A stretch of DNA of 34,135 nucleotides from an uncultured Lysobacterales bacterium. Lineage in GTDB: Bacteria > Pseudomonadota > Gammaproteobacteria > Xanthomonadales > SZUA-36. Positions 19,969-28,931 of this stretch are shown in pieces. The stretch spans positions 1 through 34,135 of the forward strand of contig CALDVW010000104.1 of NCBI GenBank assembly GCA_937924405.1. Reading direction: 5' to 3'. The stretch's first letter is position 1; every line of letters starts with the position of its first letter. Below the pieces are notes generated by a model, which was not told where the DNA came from, made no database searches, and saw only the letters and a list, made by a program, of their open reading frames with translations. The position numbers and the translations under genes are program-made.

Positions 19969-20052
19969 TTTACCTTCCAGCTTTATTCGTTTCTTTGACT
20001 TTGATCATCCGCGCGGCCAGAGGCCAGTATCGGACACGGTCAAAGACCGCCT

Positions 20053-20082
20053 ATTTTAGCATTTGCGAATATGTGGGGGCAA
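20053..20082 (-). promoter_or_regulatory. Candidate promoter of the atp operon
   Basis: On the minus strand TTGCCC (20082-20077) and TAAAAT (20058-20053) are separated by 18 bases, and TGC precedes the -10 box as in extended -10 promoters. It lies about 85 bases before the atpI start, between parB and the atp genes, where the operon promoter is expected. The match is by eye. Confidence 0.5.
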
Positions 20083-20121
20083 TGGAAGAAATGCTTGGAA
20101 GTCGAAGAACGTAGAGCAACA

Positions 20122-20139
20122 CCGGGAGTAATTACCCGG
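20122..20139 (-). other. Small stem-loop after parB
   Basis: CCGGG and CCCGG flank an eight-base AT-rich loop that contains most of the palindrome GTAATTAC. It lies 17 bases after the parB stop and before the atp promoter. No T-run follows, so I cannot call it an intrinsic terminator. Confidence 0.3.
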
Positions 20140-20155
20140 GGAAGCAAAACTCCTC

Positions 20156-21025
20156 TTAGTCAGACAGGTCAAGGCGATCGAGGATGCCCTCGAATTCGTC
20201 GGAATTGTTGTAGCTGATCACCAGCTTGCCTTTACCGGAAGCCTGGTGCTGGATTCTGACACGGGCGCCAAGGGTCTCGCCCAGTCGATTCTGCAGGCTC
20301 AGAATATCCGGATCCACGCGCCTGCTGCCCTTTTTCTTCTTTGCCTGCTGCAACCGCCGCACCAGGTTCTCCGTGTCGCGCACGGATAACCGTTTATGCA
20401 CCACTTCCCGGGCGGCCTGAACCTGCAGATCGTCGTCGAGGGACAAAAGGGCACGCGCATGGCCCATCTCGATGAGACGCAGGTCGATCATGTCTTTGAC
20501 CTCCTGCATCAACTCAAGCAGGCGAAGCAGGTTGGACACCGCTGCCCGCGATCGCCCCACGGCATCCGCAGCTTCCTGGTGAGTCATCTGGAAATCATCG
20601 ATCAGCCGACGTAGCGCGGTGGCCTCTTCCAGCGGATTGAGGTCTTCGCGCTGAATGTTCTCGATCAGCGACATGGCCAGAGATACTTCGTCTGGTACAT
20701 CGCGCACGACGGCCGGAATACCATCGATGCCGGCCAATTGCGCCGCGCGCCAGCGGCGCTCACCCGCAATCAGCTCGAACTGCTCGTCACCCACCGGACG
20801 CACGACCACGGGTTGCACGACGCCCTGAGACCTGATCGAGTCAGCCAGTTCAGCCAGTTTTTCCTCGTCAAAAACCGAGCGCGGCTGAAATCGCCCGGGC
20901 TGGATGACGTCGAGTGGAAGATTCCGCAGTTCATCCCGTTGGTCTTTCTTAACCTGTTGGAGGGTAGTCTGGCTGAGCATGGAACTCAGATTGCGGCCCA
21001 ATACCGGTTTTTTTCTGGTAGTCAT
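20156..21025 (-). CDS. parB: Chromosome partitioning protein ParB
   Basis: 289 residues, the normal size of chromosomal ParB (Spo0J). The CTP-binding box GERRWRA is at 88-94, ENIQRE at 122-127, and the helix-turn-helix MTHQEAADAVGRSRAAVSNL at ~147-166 should recognise parS. A basic linker (QQAKKKKGSRR) leads to the C-terminal dimerisation domain. It binds parS near the origin, spreads as a CTP clamp and stimulates ParA. The ATG at 21025 follows the parA stop by 3 bp. No parS site is seen in the window. Confidence 0.98.
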   Translation of the reverse strand: MTTRKKPVLGRNLSSMLSQTTLQQVKKDQRDELRNLPLDVIQPGRFQPRSVFDEEKLAELADSIRSQGVVQPVVVRPVGDEQFELIAGERRWRAAQLAGIDGIPAVVRDVPDEVSLAMSLIENIQREDLNPLEEATALRRLIDDFQMTHQEAADAVGRSRAAVSNLLRLLELMQEVKDMIDLRLIEMGHARALLSLDDDLQVQAAREVVHKRLSVRDTENLVRRLQQAKKKKGSRRVDPDILSLQNRLGETLGARVRIQHQASGKGKLVISYNNSDEFEGILDRLDLSD

Positions 21026-21028
21026 GAT

Positions 21029-21811
21029 TTATGCAATATTTCTCTTTTCATATCTGCGCAGCATCTCGCCGGCAAGGGACAAGTGGGCCAGGGCGCCCTT
21101 GGATCTGGGGTCGTACAACATCACAGGTAATCCGTAACTGGGTGCTTCAGCCACACGAATGTTGCGCGGCACCAGCGTCCGGTACACCCGGTCCCCAAAA
21201 TTCTCAATCAGCTGATCGGAGACGGCGTTGGCCAGGTTATTGCGGCCATCGTACATGGTTCGCAACAATCCCTCGATTTCCAGGTCGTGATTCACGCTGG
21301 CTCGAACCTGTTCAACGGTATTGAGTAGACCGGTCAAGCCTTCGAGGGCATAGTATTCACATTGCATGGGAATCAAAACGCTGTCGGCAGCTGCCAGCGC
21401 GTTCAATGTCAACATATTCAGTGACGGCGGACAGTCGATAAAAATCCATGCGTACCTGGCCAACAGGGGTTTGAGAGCTCTCTTGAGAGCAAACTCCCTC
21501 CTGTCCTGTTGCAGCAAAGCCACTTCCGCGGCCGTCAGGTCACCGTTGGAAGGCAGCAGATCAAAATCGAGCCCTTCAGGCCGAAGTATGGTTTCTTCGG
21601 CACTGCGTTCGCCGAGCAGCACTTCGCAGGCAGAAACGTGTAGCCTGCGCGGGTCGATGCCGCAACCGGTAGTGGCGTTTCCCTGGGGGTCGATGTCAAT
21701 CAGAAGTATCGGATACTTCATGCCGGCAAAAGCTGCCGCGAGGTTGACGCAGGTGGTGGTTTTACCAACGCCGCCCTTCTGGTTTGCTACTGCGATGATT
21801 CGGGCTGACAT
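21029..21811 (-). CDS. parA: Chromosome partitioning ATPase ParA
   Basis: 260 residues with the deviant Walker A box KGGVGKTT (12-19), where Lys12 is the signature lysine of the ParA/MinD class. Walker A' / switch I is DPQGNATTG and Walker B is IFIDCPPSLNML. The length fits the short chromosomal type without an N-terminal helix-turn-helix. It binds DNA nonspecifically as an ATP dimer and moves ParB-parS complexes. It follows rsmG by 34 bp and precedes parB by 3 bp, the standard order near replication origins of gammaproteobacteria. Confidence 0.98.
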   Translation of the reverse strand: MSARIIAVANQKGGVGKTTTCVNLAAAFAGMKYPILLIDIDPQGNATTGCGIDPRRLHVSACEVLLGERSAEETILRPEGLDFDLLPSNGDLTAAEVALLQQDRREFALKRALKPLLARYAWIFIDCPPSLNMLTLNALAAADSVLIPMQCEYYALEGLTGLLNTVEQVRASVNHDLEIEGLLRTMYDGRNNLANAVSDQLIENFGDRVYRTLVPRNIRVAEAPSYGLPVMLYDPRSKGALAHLSLAGEMLRRYEKRNIA

Positions 21812-21845
21812 CTGACGGATTCTGATCGGGTTCTTTGATTCGGAT

Positions 21846-22484
21846 TCATGCGTTGACGGACATAATGACGAGGTGGCGGTCCTCTTGCAATCCCGGCACC
21901 GTCAATTTTTCGATGGCATCGACCCGAATCCGGGCCGGCAGTGCTTCGAGTTCGCTTTCCGGATACCTGCCTTTCATGGCGTAGAGCGCGCCGGAATCCG
22001 ACAGCAAATGCCTGGCGGATTCAACGAAGGAAGCCAGGTCTGAGAATGCCCGGCTGATCACAACATCAAAGCCCGGCTCTGCTGCAAATGTTTCCAGCCT
22101 CGATTGGACTGCATTTATATTGGTCAGGCCCAACTCCCGGCGGACATGGTTAAGGAATCGGACTTTTTTGCCAACACTGTCCAGCAGCATAACATCGAGT
22201 TCGGGCATGGCGATCGCCAGCGGCACTCCCGGAAGTCCGCCACCAGTTCCGGCATCGAGTAGGCGCCGCCCCCTGAGTAAGGGTAAAACCGTCAGGGAGT
22301 CCAGCAAGTGACGCGTTACCATGTCAGCGGGCTTTTTCACTGCCGTCAGGTTATATGCCCTGTTCCATCGGTTCAGCAGATCGAGGTAAGCAAGCAGCAA
22401 CGAAACCTGCCTGGAATCGGCATCAAACCCTTCGAGTTCAGTCAGACCCGTCCGTAGAATGTCGGCCGGATTCATTGCTGGCAC
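21846..22484 (-). CDS. rsmG: 16S rRNA (guanine527-N7)-methyltransferase
   Basis: 212 residues (E. coli RsmG/GidB 207). The SAM-binding motif is LLDAGTGGGLPGVPLAIAMP (~76-95), followed by LLDSVGKKVRFLNHVRRELG, both typical. The segment NRWNRAYNLTAV is the conserved RsmG N-terminal signature. It methylates G527 of 16S rRNA using SAM; loss gives low-level streptomycin resistance in other species. The start shown is GTG at 22484; an ATG three codons later (22475) is equally possible. Usually mnmG lies upstream; here a lipoprotein gene does, 16 bp away. Confidence 0.96.
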   Translation of the reverse strand: MPAMNPADILRTGLTELEGFDADSRQVSLLLAYLDLLNRWNRAYNLTAVKKPADMVTRHLLDSLTVLPLLRGRRLLDAGTGGGLPGVPLAIAMPELDVMLLDSVGKKVRFLNHVRRELGLTNINAVQSRLETFAAEPGFDVVISRAFSDLASFVESARHLLSDSGALYAMKGRYPESELEALPARIRVDAIEKLTVPGLQEDRHLVIMSVNA

Positions 22485-22500
22485 AGCAGCCCCGTTTTGG

Positions 22501-23160
22501 CTAATTCAGGCCCGAAGAGCGCATTTCCGAAGCAATTTTCTGAGCGATATCGCGGGCGCCATCGGTGTGCTCGGTGTCTTTTGTGAACGTCACAATGCGC
22601 CAGATGGGCTCTTCGGTATCCATGTCGTAGTAACTCGATTCGACATATGCCGTATTCCTGACATCAGCCCACCCCGGGCCCTGGCGAACGGTGTACACAC
22701 TGGTCATGCCGGTGAAATACGGCCGGCCCCAACTGTATGTCATTCCGCTGCCTAGGTACTCCATCCAGTAGTCTGAGCGCACGTAACCCTCTGACGGCCC
22801 ACCGCCGGAATAAAACATCACCACAATACCGTCAACGCCGGCTTCCCTGAGCAGACCGGTAGCCACTTCGACGTCGATCTCGCCACGGATTCCTCCGCTC
22901 AGGCCGGGAAGGTTGCTGCTGGCTACTGCCGGTGTTCCTTTATCCGCCAGGATTTTTGCCACATCAATTTCAACGGCTTTGCGCATCAGAGCCTCAGGCA
23001 ACATGGCAATCACGGCCACCTTATCCACTTTTGCCGCCACCGGCTTTTCGGTTCGCCACGAGTCAACGACGCTGGTCTGGGCACAGGCGGACAACAGCAG
23101 CGATGTGATCAGGATGAACAGGCCAGTACGGCCAACCCGGTACAGGTTCTGGTGAGTCAT
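22501..23160 (-). CDS. Putative lipoprotein of unknown function
   Basis: From the ATG at 23160 the product has 219 residues; a TTG at 23181 would add seven. The signal peptide ends with a clear lipobox, LLSAC, with the lipidated cysteine at residue 26 and Ala-Gln next, suggesting outer membrane sorting. The mature part starts VVDSWRTEKP, then KVAVIAMLPE, and contains a helix with REAGVDGIVVMFY, a Gly/Tyr/Trp-rich middle, and a C-terminal IAQKIASEMRSSGL. This arrangement recalls a broad group of proteobacterial lipoproteins with a CsgG-like or DUF4136-like fold, but I cannot name the family firmly. It stands between the opp operon terminator and rsmG on the same strand. Confidence 0.8.
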   Translation of the reverse strand: MTHQNLYRVGRTGLFILITSLLLSACAQTSVVDSWRTEKPVAAKVDKVAVIAMLPEALMRKAVEIDVAKILADKGTPAVASSNLPGLSGGIRGEIDVEVATGLLREAGVDGIVVMFYSGGGPSEGYVRSDYWMEYLGSGMTYSWGRPYFTGMTSVYTVRQGPGWADVRNTAYVESSYYDMDTEEPIWRIVTFTKDTEHTDGARDIAQKIASEMRSSGLN

Positions 23161-23179
23161 TAGGTAATCCAAGAAAGAC

Positions 23180-23226
23180 AAAAAAACATCTTACCCTATA
23201 GGCCGATTCGCCGAAACCTCGGCCTA
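23180..23226 (-). terminator. Candidate terminator of the opp operon
   Basis: On the minus strand an 8-bp perfect stem (23226-23219 with 23206-23199, TAGGCCGA/TCGGCCTA) begins with the oppF stop codon itself and encloses a 12-base loop that can pair further (TTCG/CGAA). A run of seven T follows at 23186-23180, 12 bases past the stem, farther than usual for an intrinsic terminator. Confidence 0.45.
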
Positions 23227-24225
23227 AATGGACAGGTCAAGCTCCTCGGCCCGGTGGCAAGCTGCCCAGTCTTCGTTTTCCATTTTTCGTAAAGCAGGCA
23301 CGTCGACTTTACAGCGTGAGACCCGGTAGGGGCATCGGTTATTGAAAATACAGCCTTTGGGACGCTGGTAAGGTGACGGCATATCTCCGGTCAGCCAGCT
23401 ATTGCGCCGCGCCGCGGAAGCCAGTTTCGGGTCTGGAACAGGCACCGACTTCATTAACGCGTTGGAATAGGGGTGGCGCGGCTTTCTGTACAAATTGGTT
23501 TTGTCGGAAACCTCCATGGCCTGGCCCATGTACATGACCATCACCCGATCACTGATGTGCCTGACTACTGAAAGGTCATGGGCAATAAAGATCAGGGCCA
23601 GGCCCAGTTTCTTTTGCAGGTCTTTAAGCAAATTGATGATCTGCGCCTGGATCGACACGTCAAGGGCACTAACCGGCTCATCGCAGATTAACAGGCGGGG
23701 ATTAAGCACGAGGGATCGCGCAATGCCGATACGCTGGCACTGGCCACCGGAAAATTCATGTGGATAACGATTAATCTGATTTGGCAGCAGACCGACCAGT
23801 TTCATCATTCCACGGGTGCGCTCATCGACCTGCCTGCGCTCCATGTTGGGGTAAAAAGTCCACAACGGCTCGGCAATGAGATCGCCCGCCGTCATGCGCG
23901 GGTTCAGCGATGCGACAGGGTCCTGGAAAACGATCTGCAGTTCCTTTCTCTTCTGGCGCAACTCTTCTTCGTCGAGGCCGGTCAGTTCCTCTCCCCTCCA
24001 GATGACACGCCCCCTGCCCGGTTTTATCAGGCCGAGTATGGCGCGTGCCAGAGTGGACTTGCCTGAACCCGATTCACCGACAATACCCAGGGTCTCACCT
24101 GCGTGAAGTTCGAAGCTTATTCCATCGACTGCCCGAAGCTGACGTTGCTTACGCTGCAGAAGCCCGCCGGTGAAGCTGGTAAACGTCACCGCAAGATCCT
24201 GCACTCTCATGACGGGCTTGGTCAT
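23224..24225 (-). CDS. oppF: Oligopeptide ABC transporter ATP-binding protein
   Basis: 333 residues with a complete ABC ATPase: Walker A GESGSGKS (~51-58), signature FSGGQCQRIGIARSL, Walker B LLICDEPVSALD and the C-terminal oligopeptide/dipeptide transporter extension with CIFNNRCPYRVSRC, a cysteine cluster typical of the OppF/DppF group. It pairs with OppD on the cytoplasmic side to power import. Its ATG at 24225 overlaps the oppD stop by four bases (ATGA). It is the last gene of the operon; its stop codon is part of the candidate terminator stem. Confidence 0.96.
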   Translation of the reverse strand: MTKPVMRVQDLAVTFTSFTGGLLQRKQRQLRAVDGISFELHAGETLGIVGESGSGKSTLARAILGLIKPGRGRVIWRGEELTGLDEEELRQKRKELQIVFQDPVASLNPRMTAGDLIAEPLWTFYPNMERRQVDERTRGMMKLVGLLPNQINRYPHEFSGGQCQRIGIARSLVLNPRLLICDEPVSALDVSIQAQIINLLKDLQKKLGLALIFIAHDLSVVRHISDRVMVMYMGQAMEVSDKTNLYRKPRHPYSNALMKSVPVPDPKLASAARRNSWLTGDMPSPYQRPKGCIFNNRCPYRVSRCKVDVPALRKMENEDWAACHRAEELDLSI

Positions 24226-25226
24226 TCCGCACCCCCGGCTTCTTCAGAGGCCGGCTCGATCGCCCCTCCCTCCATTTCCATGACACATCGGCTCACCCGG
24301 CCGTCCGCTGACACCCACAAAGGAGGCTTTTCGCTACACTGCTCTATTGCTTCGACGCACCGGTCCCTGAAACGGCAACCGGATGGAAGTTCAAGCAGGT
24401 TTGGAGGGTTACCGGGAATGGCCTGCAGCTCATCGTCCGAGACCCGGTCCAGCCTGGGAACAGACGCCAGCAACCCTCTGGTATACGGATGTTGCGGGCG
24501 ATAAAAAATGTCATCCACGCTTCCTGCTTCCACGACTTCTCCGGCATACATCACGATAATCCGATCGCTGATCTCAGCAACCGCGGCGAGATCGTGGGTA
24601 ATCAGGATGATTGCCATCCGGGTTTCCTGCCGAAGCTCACTGACCAGTTCTGTAATCTGGGCCTGGATGGTGACATCGAGAGCCGTACTTGGCTCGTCCG
24701 CGATCAACAATTCAGGCTCACACAGCAGACCCATGGCAATCATCACCCTTTGCCGCATTCCCCCGGAATATTCGTGCGGGTATTGAAGAATCCGTTCCTC
24801 GGGGTCGGGAATCCGCACGGCGCGTAACATTTCCACAGCGTGGGCCCTCGCTTCATCCCGCGGTAGCCCCTGGTGGTGCATGGCGACTTCGGTCATCTGT
24901 TTCTCAATCGACAAGAACGGGTTGAGCGAGGTCATCGGGTCCTGGAATATCATCGCAATATGGCGGCCGCGCACCGTATTCAGTTCTTTCGGCTTCATCT
25001 TCATCAGGTCTTTGCCGCGAAACAGGGCCTTTCCGCTGGCGCTGCCGTTCTCCGCCAGCAAACCCATGATGGCCATGACCAACTGGCTTTTGCCCGCTCC
25101 CGACTCACCCACGATCGCCAGGGTCTCACCCTCGTTGACCTCAAAATTCATGCCGTTCACAGCCTTTACTGCGCCTTCCGGCGTATCGAACTCAACTTGC
25201 AGCCCGGTAACTTCGAGTAAGGCCAT
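24222..25226 (-). CDS. oppD: Oligopeptide ABC transporter ATP-binding protein
   Basis: 334 residues. Walker A is GESGAGKSQ (~39-47), where the Gln after Ser matches OppD; the signature is YSGGMRQRVMIAMGL and Walker B is LLIADEPSTALD. The C-terminal domain ends with CRFRDRCVEAIEQC, the family cysteine cluster. It forms a heterodimer with OppF. Its ATG overlaps the oppC stop by one base (TAATG) and its stop overlaps oppF by four, so translation is coupled through the operon. Confidence 0.96.
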   Translation of the reverse strand: MALLEVTGLQVEFDTPEGAVKAVNGMNFEVNEGETLAIVGESGAGKSQLVMAIMGLLAENGSASGKALFRGKDLMKMKPKELNTVRGRHIAMIFQDPMTSLNPFLSIEKQMTEVAMHHQGLPRDEARAHAVEMLRAVRIPDPEERILQYPHEYSGGMRQRVMIAMGLLCEPELLIADEPSTALDVTIQAQITELVSELRQETRMAIILITHDLAAVAEISDRIIVMYAGEVVEAGSVDDIFYRPQHPYTRGLLASVPRLDRVSDDELQAIPGNPPNLLELPSGCRFRDRCVEAIEQCSEKPPLWVSADGRVSRCVMEMEGGAIEPASEEAGGAE

Positions 25227-26158
25227 TACGTGCGATCCTTGGGATCGAGTGCATCGCGCATCCCATCGCCAATGTAGTTGAAGCAGTACAGGGTAATCGT
25301 CAGGAACATGGCCGGAAAAATCAGCGTCCAGGGCGATGATTCCATGTCCTGCGCGCCATCATTCACCAGCGCCCCCCAGGAACTCATGGGTTCCTGCACC
25401 CCGAGGCCAAGAAAACTCAGGAAGGATTCGACCAGGATGACCTGCGGAATGGTCAGTGTCACGTAAACCATCACCACGCCCAGCAGGTTTGGAATGATGT
25501 GACGCCGGATGATGGATTGGTGGTCCACCCCGCAGGCTCTGGCCGCCTCAACGAACTCGGTATTTTTTAGGCTAAGCGTCTGACCCCTGACGATGCGAGC
25601 CATATCCAGCCAGTTCACAGCTCCAATAGCGACAAAAATCAACACAATGTGACGACCGAAAACCACCATCAGCAAAATGACGAAAAACATGAATGGCAGA
25701 GCGTAGATGATGTCGACAATCCGCATCATGACGCGATCGGTCATGCCGCCGTAGTAACCCGCAACCGCGCCGTAGCTGACACCGATCACCAGGCTGACCA
25801 GAGTGGCCACGAGACCTACCAGCAGGGAGATTCTCCCGCCCTCCAGTGTTCGTACCATGATGTCTCGGCCCACGGCATCCGTACCAAACCAGTGACCCGT
25901 CTGCGCGCTGGGAGGAGTGGATGTGTTGTCCCAGTCGGTAAAATCGCCTTCCCAGGGCAACAGCATTGGCCCGAAAATCACCATCATCACCATTAGAGCC
26001 ATGATGAATCCGCTAACCACGGCAGCCCGATTTTTCAGCAGCCGATGCCACGCGTCGACCCACAGCGAGCGGCCGCGGATGTCTTCCGCGGCGAGGGCGG
26101 CGGCGAAAGGGTCTTTAATTTCCAGGCCCTGGTCTTTCAATTCAACGCCGCTGTTCAT
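25226..26158 (-). CDS. oppC: Oligopeptide ABC transporter permease
   Basis: 310 residues, one of two membrane subunits. An N-terminal cytoplasmic stretch and helix (NRAAVVSGFIMALMVMMVIF) precede the binding-protein-dependent transport domain. GTDAVGRDIMVRTLEGGRIS is the conserved DppC/OppC segment, and the EAA loop that contacts the ATPases reads EAARACGVDHQSIIRRHIIP. The last part has GDGMRDALDPKDR, the usual C-terminus of the family. It overlaps oppB by four bases (ATGA). Confidence 0.95.
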   Translation of the reverse strand: MNSGVELKDQGLEIKDPFAAALAAEDIRGRSLWVDAWHRLLKNRAAVVSGFIMALMVMMVIFGPMLLPWEGDFTDWDNTSTPPSAQTGHWFGTDAVGRDIMVRTLEGGRISLLVGLVATLVSLVIGVSYGAVAGYYGGMTDRVMMRIVDIIYALPFMFFVILLMVVFGRHIVLIFVAIGAVNWLDMARIVRGQTLSLKNTEFVEAARACGVDHQSIIRRHIIPNLLGVVMVYVTLTIPQVILVESFLSFLGLGVQEPMSSWGALVNDGAQDMESSPWTLIFPAMFLTITLYCFNYIGDGMRDALDPKDRT

Positions 26159-27099
26159 GAGGCCTCGTCATATCGAATCCTCGGATTCAGCCAGGCATAA
26201 ATCAGGTCAACAATGAAGTTCAGGACGATGATGACGATGCCGTAGAAAATGACCACCCCCATCACCAGCGTATAGTCGCGGTTGAGGGCGCCCTGCACGA
26301 AGTAGCTGCCAAGACCGGGAATGCTGTAGATTCGTTCAATCACCACTGAACCGGTGATCAGCGCAGCGGTGGCGGGGCCCATATAGGAAATCACGGGTAG
26401 AATCGCCGGTTTGAAGGCATGCCGGCGAATCACCATTCGCTCTGGAAGTCCCTTGGCGCGGGCTGTGCGGATATAGTTGCTGTGAAGCACCTCGATCATG
26501 CTGCCGCGGGTCAGACGGGCGATATACGCAATCACCGGGAGGGCCAGGGTGATGACCGGAAGGACCATTCTTTGCCATGACCAGTCCCACCCACCGGCCG
26601 GAAGCCAGCCCGCATAAACCGCAGTACCCAGGATCAACAGGGGTGCGATGACGAAATTGGGGATCGATATGCCAAGCATGGCTACCCCCATCACCGAGTA
26701 ATCCGTTGCCGTGTTTTGTTTCAGCGCTGCGGTGATTCCGATCAGGGTACCAAGCACAAACGCCAGCAGCATCGCCAGTCCGCCCACCGTGGCCGAAACC
26801 GGAAAGCCACGGGCAATCAATTCGTTCACGGTCCAGTCCTTGTACTGGAATGAGGGGCCAAAATCTCCCGACATGATTTGTCCCAGATAGCGAAAATATT
26901 GCTGAAGCAACGGCTCGTCGAGATGGTACTTGGCATCCAGGTTGGCACGAATTTCAGGCGGCAGGACCTTCTCACTATCGAAAGGTCCACCAGGTGCGAC
27001 GCGTATCATGAAAAATGCAATGGTAATCAGCAACAACAGGGTTGGAATCAATCCCAGCAGGCGCGTGGCGGCATGGCGCAGGATTCCTTCCTGTATCAC
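26155..27099 (-). CDS. oppB: Oligopeptide ABC transporter permease
   Basis: 314 residues with six expected membrane helices. The N-terminus has RLLGLIPTLLLLITIAFFMI and RVAPGGPFD, both OppB/DppB signatures, and the EAA loop is YIRTARAKGLPERMVIRRHA. C-terminal YAWLNPRIRYD is the family ending. The start is GTG at 27099, overlapping the oppA1 stop by four bases (GTGA). It should form the translocation pore with OppC. Confidence 0.95.
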   Translation of the reverse strand: MIQEGILRHAATRLLGLIPTLLLLITIAFFMIRVAPGGPFDSEKVLPPEIRANLDAKYHLDEPLLQQYFRYLGQIMSGDFGPSFQYKDWTVNELIARGFPVSATVGGLAMLLAFVLGTLIGITAALKQNTATDYSVMGVAMLGISIPNFVIAPLLILGTAVYAGWLPAGGWDWSWQRMVLPVITLALPVIAYIARLTRGSMIEVLHSNYIRTARAKGLPERMVIRRHAFKPAILPVISYMGPATAALITGSVVIERIYSIPGLGSYFVQGALNRDYTLVMGVVIFYGIVIIVLNFIVDLIYAWLNPRIRYDEAS

Positions 27100-28931
27100 T
27101 GCGACTCTTCCTCATCCGCCAGCACCGGTTCCGCTGCCTGCTCCGGCGTTGGCTCTTCCGGGTCTCCAGTTGCACGGGGCTGCGCTTCCGTTGCAGGCGG
27201 CGTGTCGGGCGCAAATTCCGCCTGCGGTTCCGGTGACCCCGGTGCTCTCGATTTAAGCTTGAACATGAATCGCGTCGGGTGGTGGTCCATGACGTTATTC
27301 TGCCATCCCCGCAGGTGGGGGTTCACCAGGCGTTTGGTCACATAGGTATAAATCGGGATAACGACATGATCGGACATCAACACCCTTTCCGCTTCGAACA
27401 TCAATCGCTCACGCCGAGCCCTGACCCGTTCCTTACCGGCCTCATCCAGAAGTGCGTCAAAGGTGCTGTTGCCATAACCGTAGTCATTGAGGCCGTGCCC
27501 CGTGCGGAATAATTCCAGAAAACTGTAAGGGTCATTGTAATCGCTGATCCACCCGGCCCTGAACACCTGGGTTACGACTTTTTGCTCCCGGTTTTGCAGG
27601 AATACCCTGAACTCCTCGTTCACCAGCGTGCTGTTGATCCCCAGCACCTGCTTCCACATCGAAGCGATCGCCAGCGCGATCTTTTTGTGGTTATCGCTCG
27701 TGTTATAGCGGATTTCAATTCGCAATGGCCTGTCCTCGGAATAACCGGCCTGCTCAAACAGCCGCCGTGCCTCATGATTCCGCTCTTCCTGGGTCCAGTC
27801 TGCGTATTCCGGGGAAAATGGCACATAACCGTCGATACCGGGCGGCACCAGGGCAAATGAAGGCTTTTCTCCAAACTGGGTCACTTTTTCAGTCAGAATC
27901 TGCCGGTCAACAGACAGTATCAGCGCCATCCGCAGGGAAGGGTTATCGATAAACGGTTCCTGGGTAAGATTGAAGCCGAAGAAATAGGACCCCATCCACG
28001 GGCTGATCACCAGTTCCCTGGCGTAATGCTGCTGAAGCCATTTGAACTGGTTGTTGGGTACTTCAAAGGTCCAGTCCAGATCACCGGAACGAAAGCGGTT
28101 GACCTCTGTCGACTGGTCCTCGATAGGCAGGTAAATGACCCGCTCGACCAGTGCACTGTCCGCTTCCCGGTAATTCGGATTCTTCACCAGCTCGATACCG
28201 ACTCTCGGGTTCCATTCACTGAGTGTGTATGCCCCATTCGACACCAGCTTTCCCGGTTTGGAAAACTGGTCCCCAAATTCTTCCACGTTCTTGCGGTTCA
28301 CCGGGTAAGCAACGGGACTGGCCAGTAAACCCAGGAAGTATGGCGTCGGTCCGGTTAGCGTGATCTGCATCGTGAACTCATCCAGCAGGGCGATACCCAA
28401 CTCTTCTATCGCCATTTCGCCCGCCAATACTTCACGGGCATTCTGAATGGGCAGCAGCGTGGTCGCGGCACTGGACGCTGTACCGGGATCCAGGGCGCGC
28501 TGCAGACTGTAGACGAAATCGTCGGCGACCAGCGGTTCGCCATTGGACCAGACCAGGTCGCGCCGCAGGTAAAATGTATAAGTTCTGGCATCGCGCGAAA
28601 TATTCCAGCGTAAGGCCACACCGGGGATGACTTTACCTTCCGGAGATTCCGTGGTGAGTCCTTCGAACAGGTCGCGCAGAATATGCGACGATGGCACACC
28701 CTGCGCCAGGTGCGGGTCCAGAGTCTCCGGCTCCTCGCCATTTCCACGCAGGACAGTCTGTTCGTCAGCGAGCACAGCAGGGTCGGGCCGCCCGTTTTCC
28801 ATCAACACCAGCTCGACGGGCTGTAGCCTGTTTTCCCGTGGGCCGCCAAAATCCCTTTCGCCATCACCGCAGGAAGCCAATCCTGTCAGGCAGCAGGCTA
28901 ATAACGCTCTGATTGCTGATGACCGTGTCAA
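27096..28931 (-). CDS. oppA: Oligopeptide-binding lipoprotein with acidic C-terminal tail
   Basis: 611 residues, longer than typical OppA (about 540). The lipobox LASC places the lipidated cysteine at residue 21. The solute-binding family 5 domain follows: LRGNGEEPETLDPHLAQG, then FYLRRDLVWSNGEPLVADDF, and the late VTQVFRAGWISDYNDPYSFL. The last 51 residues (27099-27251) are Pro/Glu/Ala-rich and acidic, with no counterpart in the paralogue upstream. The start is TTG at 28931, supported by GGAG upstream and by a TTGA overlap with the paralogue's stop; no ATG or GTG lies nearby. It delivers peptides to OppBCDF. Confidence 0.93.
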   Translation of the reverse strand: MTRSSAIRALLACCLTGLASCGDGERDFGGPRENRLQPVELVLMENGRPDPAVLADEQTVLRGNGEEPETLDPHLAQGVPSSHILRDLFEGLTTESPEGKVIPGVALRWNISRDARTYTFYLRRDLVWSNGEPLVADDFVYSLQRALDPGTASSAATTLLPIQNAREVLAGEMAIEELGIALLDEFTMQITLTGPTPYFLGLLASPVAYPVNRKNVEEFGDQFSKPGKLVSNGAYTLSEWNPRVGIELVKNPNYREADSALVERVIYLPIEDQSTEVNRFRSGDLDWTFEVPNNQFKWLQQHYARELVISPWMGSYFFGFNLTQEPFIDNPSLRMALILSVDRQILTEKVTQFGEKPSFALVPPGIDGYVPFSPEYADWTQEERNHEARRLFEQAGYSEDRPLRIEIRYNTSDNHKKIALAIASMWKQVLGINSTLVNEEFRVFLQNREQKVVTQVFRAGWISDYNDPYSFLELFRTGHGLNDYGYGNSTFDALLDEAGKERVRARRERLMFEAERVLMSDHVVIPIYTYVTKRLVNPHLRGWQNNVMDHHPTRFMFKLKSRAPGSPEPQAEFAPDTPPATEAQPRATGDPEEPTPEQAAEPVLADEEESQ

